Positions 23,981 to 34,194 of a DNA stretch of 64,000 nucleotides are shown piece after piece. Under the pieces are notes generated by a model that saw nothing but the letters and a program-made list of their open reading frames with translations, had not been told where the DNA came from and did not search any database. Both the position numbers and the translations under genes were made by a program. Position 1 is the first letter of the stretch; each line of letters starts with the position of its first letter. This DNA comes from Cordia subcordata (lineage: Eukaryota; Streptophyta; Magnoliopsida; Boraginales; Cordiaceae): positions 2,666,001 to 2,730,000 of the forward strand of contig JAPTOF010000017.1 in assembly GCA_028554755.1 (NCBI GenBank), in the 5' to 3' direction.

Positions 23981-24022
23981 CCTAGCACTAGAGCTACAGC
24001 CCAACATGCTCTGATACCAATC

Positions 24023-24166
24023 TATCATGCCTCTAGACCCAGGTCGGCGAGCGAGACTGGTGTTGTAGGCATAACCATTAACTACTTCAGCCTCAAATCA
24101 ATTGGCCCAAAATGGTTAACCCAAGTTATTAGTTATACCCACGTTACCCACTTATAAACAAGTCGC
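24023..24166 (-). repeat. TRIM LTR copy 3, truncated
   Basis: Matches copies 1 and 2 through the tgttgtaggcataac, aatcaattggcc and acttataaacaagtc blocks. Similarity stops at about 24166, so its last ~30 bp are missing. Confidence 0.7.
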
Positions 24167-24185
24167 AAAACCTAGGGCTTCCACT

Positions 24186-24722
24186 CGAACTAATCCTGGA
24201 AAGCTAAGGTTACCAATCATATTATCAGCTTTTTCTCCACTTGTAATTGTCTTTTATAATTGACTAATAATTTCTTTGGGAGAATATTATTTTTATCTTG
24301 CTAAGGTGATTATGTAAAGCTAAGCTTTGGAAATAGAGCCTTGTTAAAGAAATCTTGAAGCTTTGCACTTGAAGTAAAGACTTGGAGCATGGAGCTTGTT
24401 TGATGACTCTTAGAGGAATCTTATGAACTTTGGTAGTATTTATCTTGTCAAATTTCCTTTAGTACTTCAGCTATATTATGAGCTCAAAATTCCTCATTGC
24501 ATTTGCATTTGCACACATTTCATGTTGTTTTTCATGTGGATAATTTGTCTTTAAAATAGATCATCTTTTCTCCTTAATATGTTGCATGCTTTGTTTTCCA
24601 TAAAATAACTTCTTTAAAATGCAAACTTTTTGCTCTATGCAAAATTTCTCTTATAAACAAAGGTTTTTGTCTTAACCTAGCATATAGTTTATAAACCCTA
24701 GTTAAAAGCTTATATTTTTACT

Positions 24723-24756
<34 letters not shown>

Positions 24757-26290
24757 AGTATAGATACATACATACATATATATGTGCATGTGTCTGCCTG
24801 TGTATATGTGTATATTGATTTCCTACAGTAAAAGTAAGATTCTTGGCTTTAAGCTTTTACATATTGGTGTCGAGTGTGTTTTACAAAATCTTTCAGCATT
24901 GGGAAGTGTTGTATATATGTATATGTATGTATATACATACTATACATATATATATACATATATATATGTATGTGTATATATATACATATAGTTTATAAAC
25001 CCTAGTTAAAAGCTAACTTATATTTTTAGTTATATATGTATATATGTAAATATGTAAGTATACATACATATATAAATGTGTGTGTGTATGTTGATTTCCT
25101 ACAGTAAAAGTAGGATTCTTGGCTTTAAGCTTTTACATATAGGGTGTTGAGTGTGTTTTAAAAAATCTTTTAGCATTGGAAAATGTTGTGTGTGTGTGTA
25201 TATACATATATGTATGTGTATGTATATATGTAAGCTTTTCAAACTAAAATTTGAAAAGATCTTGAGTTAAGAAGAAGTTTTTACCTTGCATTAATGTTTA
25301 CTTAAGTTGGTTTGCATTGTATTAATTGAGTTGATGTTTGAGTATACAATTTTTGCATTAAGCAGCTTGTTACTTACAATTTGTGGCTTTCTAAATATTG
25401 CATTTATTGCTTCCAACTTTTCTTTACTTTTCATGAGTACCGGTTGAGGGAGTTGGTCAACCGGTATATGCCTGTTTTAGTGGTGCTTAATTGGTATTGG
25501 TAGTATGCTCTTGCACACTACCGGCTGAGCCTAGTGGTTAACTAGTATAGTCAACCGCTTTGGGCAGTGAGCTTCCTTTAGTACCAATTGAGGCATTGGT
25601 CAATTGGTAGCTATAGTTTGTTGTTTTAATACTAGCCATTGTGGTTTCACTTTTTACATCTATTTATACCTCATTTACTCTCCAACATTCTCACAACTTG
25701 ATCTGAGCTTTTGACACATTCTAAGAGCATTAAAAGCCATCTTTAAAAATGTTCTCTATCATTTATTGCTCTCTTCGCATTCATTGATCAAGTTACCTTG
25801 AGCTCATAAATTGCCTATCTACTTAGAGCAATATAGAAAGGTTTAAATACCTTTTATACTCTTGCTCACATGAAGTCTTGTAACCAAAACTTTTTATCAT
25901 TATATTGGGTGTGTGTTCCACTCTTGGGTAGACTAGGGTGTGTGGTCATCCTTGTAAGAGTGAAAGGGCTTAAAATCCTCAAGTAAGGAGTATACTTGTG
26001 GTTCTTATGAAGAAGTCAGAGTTGTGATCATTGTTCTATACTTCTACAATGTACTATATGAGAAACCAATTCACTAGTGAAGTTCTTGAAACCCTAAAGG
26101 AGGACCTTAGGTGGTGGACTAAACCCTCGGTAGTTTGAATTGATCTAAATCATTGCATTTGATTTTCTTACCCTTAAATACTTTGATTTACTTGCATATT
26201 ACAATCATTGAATATTGGAATTTCTTGAAAAAGAGTTCTAATTGGTAATTTGTGCCATTACTACAATTCGCCCTATTTCAAATTCATTGT
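24186..26290 (+). repeat. Large LTR-like sequence (SIRE/Maximus-type Copia), boundaries unclear
   Basis: No gene. The 3' half (25230-26290) has the layout of large Copia LTRs: three spaced hairpins (accggttga/tcaaccggt at 25439-25465; a diverged one near 25525; taccaattga/tcaattggta at 25582-25609), then a stretch ending in ggtaatttgtgccattacta. The 5' half contains (TA)n at 24726-24753 and a roughly 300-bp tandem duplication. No TSD was found. Assignment is by general resemblance. Confidence 0.4.
24688..25200. repeat. Two direct copies of a ~250-300-bp block
   Basis: Shared anchors: gtttataaaccctagttaaa (about 24688 and 24990), ttgatttcctacagtaaaag (about 24815 and 25090) and attcttggctttaagctttt. 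Copies differ mainly in their TA/TG microsatellite parts. Confidence 0.85.
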
Positions 26291-26667
26291 CTAAGCAACA
26301 CATATCTTAGTGAATTTCATGGGATGTTTACTCTACATGAGTTAGCTCAACCTCATTAATTGGTGCATTTTCTTGAGATGTAGCTTCCTTATTTTACTCT
26401 TTAGTGTAACCAACTTGTTGAACAGTCTTTTGAAGTTGATTTTGCATTAGAACAATACCCACATGATAATCATCCTTTCTTGACCCGATGGTGTTAGTCT
26501 CATCAAACTTAACATGCATTGTTTCCTTTAAGGTGCATGTGTGCTTGTCAAAAACATGATATGTTTTACTTGTGATAGGGTAACCAACAGATATACACTC
26601 AGTAGATTTATCATCAAACTTATCCAAATGACCTTTAGTGTTCAGGACAAAAAATTTGTGACCAACT
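26240..26667 (-). pseudogene. Copia element F, integrase C-terminus remnant
   Basis: The minus strand reads KFFVLNTKGHLDKFDDKSTE, then VGYPITSKTYHVF and TMHVKFDE, matching the end of copia integrase before RT (usual form KFDxKSDEGIFLGYS). Frames shift near 26400. Its continuation resumes at 28786 after the solo LTR. Confidence 0.75.
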
Positions 26668-26672
26668 TAAAG

Positions 26673-27955
26673 TGTCACACCCCCTTCATGGCACGTGACT
26701 TGCTGTATGCCCAAAAGAAATAACCTTTCAAGCACACAAGGCGTTCTCACAAGACTCACTCAGTTCAGAGCAGCTAAAACCACAATTTAATAATTCTCCA
26801 GAAAAAATATTAAAAAAAATTCTAGGAACAATCTCTACAGAGAAAGACCCAAATTGTGAGGCCACATTCCTCAATTATTATAATTACTAAATCTCATTCG
26901 GAACTTCTAAGTTTGGTAAAAAAAATTAAATAAATAAATAATTAAACAATGTTTTCGGTTCTCCAAATCAAAGCTTCTGTCAAACAGTCATTATCTTGAC
27001 CCAAAGCCAGAGCTTAATCTATCTTAACTGCAAAGAAAGCAGACGAAAACAAGAGAATGAGCGAACGAGTGCTCAGTAAGAGAATTAATCCCAAAAAAAT
27101 ATATGATAGATGATCAAGTCAAGTATTATACAGTTGAAGGAAATAATCTGAAAATGCACTACACGATAAAGTCACTATTCACTTATTATACCATTTCTCA
27201 AGCCAAGGATCTGATAACAATGTGAACTCCAAAACACATAACTATTACTTCCACCAGTGATATTCTCTTTACCCATATGCTGTGACTGCATTAAACCCGT
27301 GCAGTACGGTTCAGTAATTGAAATGGGGGCCTTAGTCACACCACAATGGTAACAGTATCTGCAAATATAACACGGTAATAGTATCCGTGTTCGGTACTGT
27401 AATAGCATCAGTACCTTCAATACACAGCCAAAGATAGGTCACTGAATATGAATAAAGGCATGAAAACATTTGATGGAAAAGACGATTTAGAGCCGAGAGT
27501 GCTAATGAAGAGTATTATGTTATTAGGAAAGCACTTTAATATAGAAGTGATCAGTAAGAATACAAACACAAATAGCAAAATAAGCTAAGGCAGTGGAGGA
27601 AAGACATTAAGGATGTCTGACTGGAATTACAGTAGATCGAAAGCATGGTAAAATAAGTTTCCAACAAATAACTCAAAGCTGAATATTGAATATTAAATTA
27701 TAAAATAATTTGAAAGAAGAAAGGAAAGAAAAAGAAACAGGAAAAAAAATACTCCAAGGGACATGAACACTTTAATAGATCAGAATGACAAATGAAAATA
27801 TATATTTACAGAGAGAGTATCTAAACAAAGGAATAATATAATACAAGGTAGTAGCACCAAATCATGTGACTCATTTTGTATATAAACATTTATATTATAA
27901 AAGCATGTATGACTGCAAACCATAATGACGTTGATCATTAAAAAAAAGTACATGC

Positions 27956-27990
<35 letters not shown>

Positions 27991-28679
27991 GAAGAGAGAT
28001 AGACATACTAGTATTATTAGGATTTGAACAAAAGTTAAAAGAAATAAAGTGAAACTTCGTTTTAAGGCCATAAGACCGTGAAACCATCTGAAAAATAAAT
28101 ATGACCAAGCTGGAATGATTCTACGAGCACGGACCAAACACGACTGCAATTGAGAATTTGGATATGCTACGAAAATGCAGTAATGCATGACCGTGTTGAT
28201 GGATTATTTTATGATGTTCGAATTTAGATTTATGACTAATATGCTATACATGATATAAATTCCGCAAATCGAACTAAGAAGAGAGAAATTCCACTTACCT
28301 CAACTCAAATTTAGAACTTTAACCACAATTCTTTAAATCCCCAGGAATCTTCAATTCTTTCAGAACCTAGTTTATTCAAGCAAAATCCTATTTGATCAAA
28401 ACCTAATATTCTTGAAAAAAAATTCCTCAACTTAATTTCAATCAAAACTACCATTTGATACTTACCTAAGTCCTTCACCAATCTCTCCGTTAATCACCAA
28501 GGGTAGGAGGAACCCCTTCCTTTTCAATTTCTTCCCCTACAAAGAAATTTTTTTCTAGTGAGCTCTCTGTGCTCTGAGAAAAGCGTAACGCTCAATAGCC
28601 AAGTCTTTTGTTTCTTTTATACACAAAACAAAAAGAAAAAAAGAAGTCCACAAGAACTAGGACTTCATTTACCTAATAC

Positions 28680-28728
<49 letters not shown>

Positions 28729-28780
28729 AAAAAAACCCCAACTTAATAGCCCCCGAGTACCAACTATATAGGTCATTACA
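26673..28780 (-). mobile_element. Solo LTR, 2108 bp, inserted in Copia F
   Basis: Starts tgtcacaccc, ends ggtcattaca (TG...CA). The perfect 5-bp target duplication taaag is at 26668-26672 and 28781-28785. No internal region or second LTR. On the minus strand a TATA-like gtataaaag lies at about 28616-28624, suggesting minus orientation. It contains (TA)n runs at 27960-27987 and 28681-28726. Likely from a Ty3/gypsy element, an inference from size and termini. Confidence 0.82.
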
Positions 28781-28785
28781 TAAAG

Positions 28786-30098
28786 TAAGATATATTACAT
28801 TTTCTAAGATATTAAATGTTAAGCTATACACGGAGACCTAGCTCGATACCACACGTAATGGCTAAGGGAAATTCTGAGATATGGTAGGGGTGAATTAGAA
28901 CTTAGACAAATATTGAAAAAACAATCGCAAAATAATATCATTCTACAATCAACAAATGAATATAAGTGTAAGAGCGTTTTGAGGCAATGTATTGAGCACA
29001 TAGCGTAGTAGAATAAGTAAACTTAAAGAATACAGAGAAGATAAAGGCATATAGTGATATAGAGTGGTTCATACTCCCAAAAGCCTGATTCACTAGCTAA
29101 AGCCTCCTACTGTGAAATTTCAAGCAATCAACAAGTACTTTGTTCAAAGGTTGGTAAAGTACTCACACACCAACTACAAAGCTTCTTTGAGTAATTCTTT
29201 ACTTAAATCCCCGACCTCAATGCTCAAGAGAGAAAGATACATAAATTTAAATACAAACAAGTAGTTTTATACCCCTTTTGGTACAAGTAAATATAAGAAT
29301 GAAGCTTCAATTAGTAATCTATTTATTTACTATAAAAGGGATGATTTTTGCACACTTTTCAAGAGAAATAAAGCTTTCTAATGATTAGGAATAATCTAAT
29401 AAAGTTTGTAACATTTCAGAGGATCTTTTTATGATGTCTAAATGATTGGTATTTATTTATAGAAATGTGTGCAATAGCTAGTTAATGGCTTTATTTTCTT
29501 TTGAAACCAGGGTCTTTGGTGGTCGAGGTTTGCTATCATGGCAGTTGACCACATGCCTTGACCTCATGGTTCGTAGGAAAATCCCTTAGCCACTGAGAGT
29601 CAAATGTGCATCTAGTCTAGTCAATTTGGTGCTCGACCTCATCATTTCCTTACCTCACTAAAGGTTAAAGTTTACCTTGATGTAGTTGAACATAAAATTC
29701 CTTCCTAAAGAGGACATGATGTTCTAAAAACATATTGAGCAAACAACAATCACACTAACAAGCTACCTACAAAGAAAATTGTACACATAAAAGCAAAAAG
29801 ATAAGCCTAACACTCTAAGCTTCTAGACCTCCTTTATATTCCTTTCTAAGCTTGGCACAAGGCCAATCTTTTTCAAATAAATGTATTATTCTTTCCTTGC
29901 TTATAAACATATAGACACTTTAAAGCTTAAAGGAGTTAATTGCTTATCATTAATTCCACAATAATCATCCAAATCATCATTAGAACATATACATATGCTA
30001 ATAATTGCAATGAACATAGTGAAAATATGACTATATTTACCTCAAACCTATTTACCATTCAAGAAATCTCCGTATAATGTCATCAAAAGATGTTAACA
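28786..30098 (-). repeat. 5' end of a minus-strand Copia: primer site and ~1.24-kb LTR
   Basis: On the minus strand the segment from about 30098 (tgttaacatc) to 28859 has the features of a large Copia LTR. It is followed by a tRNA-Met-like primer site tggtatcgagc (28841-28851) and then, after only ~55 bp, by the integrase remnant of Copia F. If this is the same element, gag to mid-integrase is deleted. LTR edges are approximate. Confidence 0.5.
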
Positions 30099-31384
30099 TA
30101 AAGTTGCAATTTTTTTATTAAAGTATCGTCCTTATATAGGCTATATTTGTTGCAAAATGGTAACTAACTTTATAAGGATGTTGAGTAGTCATATAGTCTT
30201 TGGTGTTAATGACCTATTGTGAGATTTGTAATGATGTACATTTTCATTCAAGATATGATGTTTGAACTTTTGGATACATACCTTATCTGCATTGACTAGG
30301 AGTTAAGGCGTTTGCACCATAGCTACCATTACAGGCTTTCCCTTTCTAGGGCCACCCAACTTAGTTTAACTAGCCTTGGGGAAAGGTGCTACCAGAGCTA
30401 TAGTAACATTCCTTCTTGTGCCCTTATCCACATACCCTCAAGCACGTTCAATCCTATAGCTCAGTAACACTGGACATTTCAACCTAGCTGTTTTCCTTAT
30501 CATCAAGGTCAACCACTTAGAATTAGAGTTGAAGTTCATCTTAGGCAACGGATCAGTTACCTTTGGGATTATGGTTGTAGCCCAAAGACATGTCAAATCA
30601 TTGTTACCACCACCTCAAGGTTGGACCTCGCACTTTTTGGAGTTAGACTGGGAAGACATTATGGCTAGATGAGGTCAAAAAGTGTAAAGCAGGAAGAGAA
30701 TATGAAGATTAGAGGCATACCTTGGGGCAAAACAATGCGGGAAAAGGGAGTGAATAAAGTAATTAGTTGTTGACAACGCAGAAAGCTTTGAGCTTTTCGA
30801 TATTTTGAAGGTTGTAACTGAAGAATTAAGGCCAAGACCTGGCAAATTTATGGATGAGTGTAACAAGCGGTCACATAACTATTCTAAAACATTGCCCTTG
30901 GGAATTTAAAATGTTGCGTCCTGACAAAGGATGCCCCTAGTGGATGACATGTGTTCAAGGTCATCATTACTTATCACCAGTCAGGGCTTTCTATGAGGAA
31001 ATCGATCATCCACTCAGCCATAAAGGAAGTTAGTTCCATCCGACTCGCTTCACAACTCGAATAAAATGAAAGGGGCTATGATATAGATCAATCTTGACCC
31101 AACCTGTGTATTTTAAGTCCTAGGTCACACTTGACCCAAAGAGGGTTTCAACTTATTAGTTGGGTCTCAAAATCTCTACCCACATGCTTTAATTCTGTTG
31201 CGATCAGGCCTAAGTATGTCAGGATATGCCCTAAGCCAGCCAAAAGCTTATCTTCTACTGTGATTCAAGCATATTAATTCTATTAGAACTCTACCACTCA
31301 AATAGCTACCATTTAGGCAAATCCTAATCCATATTCTGTTAACCAAGAATCAATAAATATCCCTCTGCGTCACAAGTCAAGACG
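30099..31384. other. Unassigned spacer, minus-strand decayed reading frame near 30310-30662
   Basis: The minus strand from about 30662 has ATG followed by SSQSNSKKCEVQP. A readable but stop-interrupted stretch follows (MNFNSNSKWLTLMIRK, GGPRKGKPVMVAM) to about 30310. I do not recognise it. Upstream on the same strand, cttcattctc-type pyrimidine tracts resemble a leader. No LTR or TIR structure was seen. Confidence 0.25.
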
Positions 31385-31598
31385 TGATAAGATAGGCACA
31401 TGAGTCATGTGAATGAAGAAGCAAATATATCAGCTAGCACTTGGAGTTAATTATTAGTCCTAGTCAGCAAGTTAGTTAAGAAAGGCCATGTGCTTATAAC
31501 AGAAATTGATGCTCTATAAATAGTGAGCACAATTGTAAACTTGTTGGTGAAGATTAGATTAATAAAAGATATTTTCTTTCTTCTTCTATTTCCTTTCA
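31385..31598 (+). repeat. 5' LTR of Copia H
   Basis: tgataagataggc...ttcctttca, about 214 bp, with a TATA-like ctctataaatag at 31513-31524. It is followed by a primer-site-like tggttatcaaagc at 31599. The 3' partner was not found because the element is truncated by the Gypsy junction. Confidence 0.65.
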
Positions 31599-31769
31599 TG
31601 GTTATCAAAGCATCAAGATCCTAAGTCATTTTTTTTTAGCTCTAAAGTTGCGTTAATGCCTGAATAAAATCTTACTTTCATAACTACGAAGCAATTGTTC
31701 GGTTTGTTTTCTGGTTTTTCATCACTATAATTCTTCTTTTTTGGCTTTGCACGTCATCATCAAACCCTA

Positions 31770-32012
31770 GGTTTTCAATTTTCTACTTTACAAACGGCTG
31801 CTTCTTCGTCTTCAGTTCAAGAAGACTTCTCTTTTAGTCTTAACTACTTACTCCAAAATATTAATTCAATGTATCAATTCAAACTGGACAATACAAATTA
31901 CATGATGTGGAAGTCTCATATGGAAGGCATTTTTTATGCTAGAAATATGCTTCATCATGTTACTGGAAGTGCACCTTGTCCTCCTAAAGTCATTACTAAC
32001 ACGGAAAGTTAT
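31770..32012 (+). pseudogene. Copia H gag N-terminus, truncated
   Basis: Reads YQFKLDNTNYMMWKSHMEGI then LHHVTGSAPCPPK, the conserved beginning of copia Gag (usual form KLDxxNYLLWKSQ). Sequence switches at about 32012 to Gypsy integrase, so the rest is deleted. Confidence 0.8.
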
Positions 32013-32037
32013 ATAGAAGTCCTACTTAGGACCTTAC

Positions 32038-33201
32038 TTGAGGTGCATCAGACCAGAAGAGGCCGAATACGTCCTAACTGAATTATATGAAGGGCAATGT
32101 GGAAACCACTCAGGAGCAAGAAGTCTGGCCCGTCGAGCACATACCGTAGGTTACTATTGGCCAACTATGCGATCTGATGTGCATAGTTACGTAAAGAAGT
32201 GTGACAGTTGTCAAAGGTTCGCTCAAATCTTGCACCAACCGCCCGAGCCACTAACCTCCATCATCTCACCATGGCCGTTCATGAAGTGGAGAATGGATAT
32301 AGTCGGAAAGTTGCCCACCGTCCTAGGGCAGAAAGTGTATATGTTAGCCGCCACAGATTATTTCTCCAAGTGGATAGAATCAAAGTCGTATCATCAAACT
32401 CGAGATAGGGAAGTTAAGAACTTTGTATGGAAAAATATAATATGCAGATTTGAAGTCCCTAGAGAGATCGTCACAAATAATGGTTCACAGTTTGTTAGCC
32501 AAAATTTCAAAGATTTCTGTGAAGAATGGAAGATCAAGCTCGCGTTTTCTACCCTAAGGCACCCTCAGGCTAATGGGTTGGCTGAGTCATCTAACAAGAC
32601 TATAATCTCCATTTTAAAGAAAAGGTTAGAGCGTGCTAAGGGAAGATGGGCAGAAGAACTCCCGGGCGTCTTGTGGGCGTCCCGAACCACTGTTAGAACA
32701 ACCACCGGAGAAACACTGTTTTCGCTAGTGTATGGCGCTAAAGCAGTTATCCCAGCAAAGGTAGGACTGCCAACCGTCCAAGTCACCAAGGCGACGGAAG
32801 AGCAAAATGATGATGTAGTGCGCCGCGAGCTGGATGCCGTTGAGGAAAAAAGGGAGCAAGCCCTCATCCGCCTGTCGATGTATCAGCAAAACGTTGCCAA
32901 ACATTATAACAAGAACTTGAGAGCTAGGACATTCAAACAGGGGGACTGGGTGCTCAGGCGAGTCTTTGAAAATACAAGGGAAGTAAACGCAGGAAAGTTA
33001 GGCCCCAAATGGGAGGGCCTTTATCAGATTACCAAGGTAATCGGTCGGGGGCATACCGACTTAGTACAAAGGATGGAAAGGAAATATCTAATAGTTGGAA
33101 TGCTATCCCATCGGTCGGGGGCATACCGACTTAGTACAAAGGATGGAAAGGAAATATCTAATAGTTGGAATGCTATCCATCTTAAAAAGTACCATTTCTG
33201 A
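32038..33201 (+). CDS. Gypsy (Tat lineage) integrase, C-terminal part of pol
   Basis: An open frame of 387 codons; the nominal first codon is not a true start because pol is truncated. In order: the H-H-C-C zinc-binding part (HSGARSLARRAHTVGYYWP, CDSCQRF); the catalytic core with the first Asp in WRMDIVGKLP; a second position reading VTNNGSQF where DNG is usual, so the catalytic Asp appears as Asn; the Glu in GLAESSNKT; then the ELPGVLWASRTT and FKQGDWVLRR C-terminal motifs. The final ~45 codons include a 70-bp tandem duplication. Integrase inserts element cDNA into the chromosome. The lost Asp and missing pol indicate no activity. Confidence 0.85.
   Translation: MRCIRPEEAEYVLTELYEGQCGNHSGARSLARRAHTVGYYWPTMRSDVHSYVKKCDSCQRFAQILHQPPEPLTSIISPWPFMKWRMDIVGKLPTVLGQKVYMLAATDYFSKWIESKSYHQTRDREVKNFVWKNIICRFEVPREIVTNNGSQFVSQNFKDFCEEWKIKLAFSTLRHPQANGLAESSNKTIISILKKRLERAKGRWAEELPGVLWASRTTVRTTTGETLFSLVYGAKAVIPAKVGLPTVQVTKATEEQNDDVVRRELDAVEEKREQALIRLSMYQQNVAKHYNKNLRARTFKQGDWVLRRVFENTREVNAGKLGPKWEGLYQITKVIGRGHTDLVQRMERKYLIVGMLSHRSGAYRLSTKDGKEISNSWNAIHLKKYHF
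33040..33179 (+). repeat. 70-bp tandem duplication in integrase C-terminus
   Basis: Two essentially identical 70-bp units, starting tcggtcgggggcataccgac at 33041 and 33111. The second copy is in the ancestral frame (GAYRLSTKDGKEISNSWNAI). The first is read in another frame (GHTDLVQRMERKYLIVGM) yet stays open. Confidence 0.95.
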
Positions 33202-33479
33202 TACAAAAGTACGCTTCGGCTAGTGCCTTAGAAATATGGTGTTGTTATAGGGCTAGGTCCAGGGACTGCTAGGTAGCCCTAGCAGAAAGGTTCTTGACTG
33301 AACAAAGACCTTAGCAATAAAGAAGAGCACGACTCAAATAAAGGTTCTTTTTCTTCCAAGTTTGTGATTCTTATCTTTTTTCTATGGTCAAATATCATAA
33401 TAAATAAAGGTTTTTACTTCGCAAAAAGGTATCTTTACAGGCAATCCTTGCTTAATTGCGAGACTAACAACAGTCTTTA

Positions 33480-33700
33480 CTTCACAAGAGGCTAACTACA
33501 GTCTTACCTTTGTCTACTTACAAGAGGCTAACTACAGCCTCAGCTTTGTCTACTTCATAAGAGGCTAACTACAGCCTCAGCTTTATCTACTTACAAGAGG
33601 CTAACTATAGCCTCAGCTTTGTCTACTTCATAAGAGGTTAACTACAGCCTCAGTTGCACCTACTTCATAAGAGGCCGACCACAGCCTCAGTTTTCGTATG
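33480..33700. repeat. Six tandem copies of a ~37-bp unit
   Basis: Consensus gaggctaactacagcctcag then ctttgtctacttcataa. Located between integrase and the antisense ORF. Tandem repeats in this position are known from Tat-lineage Gypsy elements. Confidence 0.9.
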
Positions 33701-34194
33701 CTTCGCAAAAAGCTGAATTTTTTATAGGCAGTCTTCGCCTAGCTGAGCCACTAAGCAATAATCTCTACATCTTCAAGAATGGCAATGGTTCCTTCATGAT
33801 TATAGGACTAGCTACCATCTCTTGCTCAATTACAAGATCAAAATGATTTGGACTAATAATATATATATATATATGTATATATTTGTCGTACTAAAAATTG
33901 AAACAACTCAAGGCATTTCACGAGAATCTTTGGCATTTCTGGCATAAGCATCTAAACGCAAGAATACCAGGCAAAGAGCTCCTAGAAAGCATAACAAACC
34001 TTATGACAAAGAAAGTGGTCGTCATGGCTTAACAAGAAAACACTAGACAAATGGATAATCCATTACTCAACCACAAGTAAAAAAAAAAAAAACATGAGTC
34101 TAAGTTCGCTTATAAACTGATAATTCATAGTCTCGCGTTAACAAAAAAGGGCAAGACAAAGGATGCTTAGCTGTTAGCCAGATAGCCTAAGTCC

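Larger units (their letters stand above)
18479..24006 (-). mobile_element. Copia retrotransposon C, gag/protease-only, with nested insertions
   Basis: LTRs at 18479-18909 (431 bp) and 20738-21142 plus 23993-24006 (419 bp in two pieces). The 5-bp target duplication tgctc is intact at 18474-18478 and 24007-24011, inside a TRIM primer site. On the minus strand the gene order is gag, zinc knuckle, protease, then directly the purine tract and 3' LTR. Integrase, RT and RNase H are absent. The 5' LTR is split by an hAT MITE, which is split at its right end by a solo LTR. Confidence 0.9.
17822..24166 (-). mobile_element. TRIM-like tandem array: LTR-internal-LTR-internal-LTR
   Basis: Three copies of an LTR of about 180 bp (17822-17998, 18190-18372, 24023-24166) are separated by two short internal regions: 17999-18189, and 18373-18478 continued at 24007-24022. 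Each internal region ends with the tRNA-Met primer complement gctctgatacca (18175-18186; 24008-24019) beside an LTR. On the minus strand each begins with a purine tract (aagaggggag-like). No coding capacity. Such terminal-repeat retrotransposons in miniature form shared-LTR tandem arrays by recombination. The second internal region is split by Copia C (18479-24006). No outer target duplication was found and the third LTR is truncated. Confidence 0.75.

Noticed and set aside
28558..28746. ORF with a long Tyr-Ile repeat tail
   Set aside because: The tail is translated (TA)n microsatellite within a solo LTR. Similar TA/TC-driven ORFs at 767-997, 24782-24991, 27958-28188, 47319-47576 and 49570-49767 were discarded for the same reason.
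32208..32867. Alternative-frame ORFs over the Gypsy integrase (32208-32408 plus; 32565-32867 minus)
   Set aside because: They overlap the integrase frame, which has clear family motifs.
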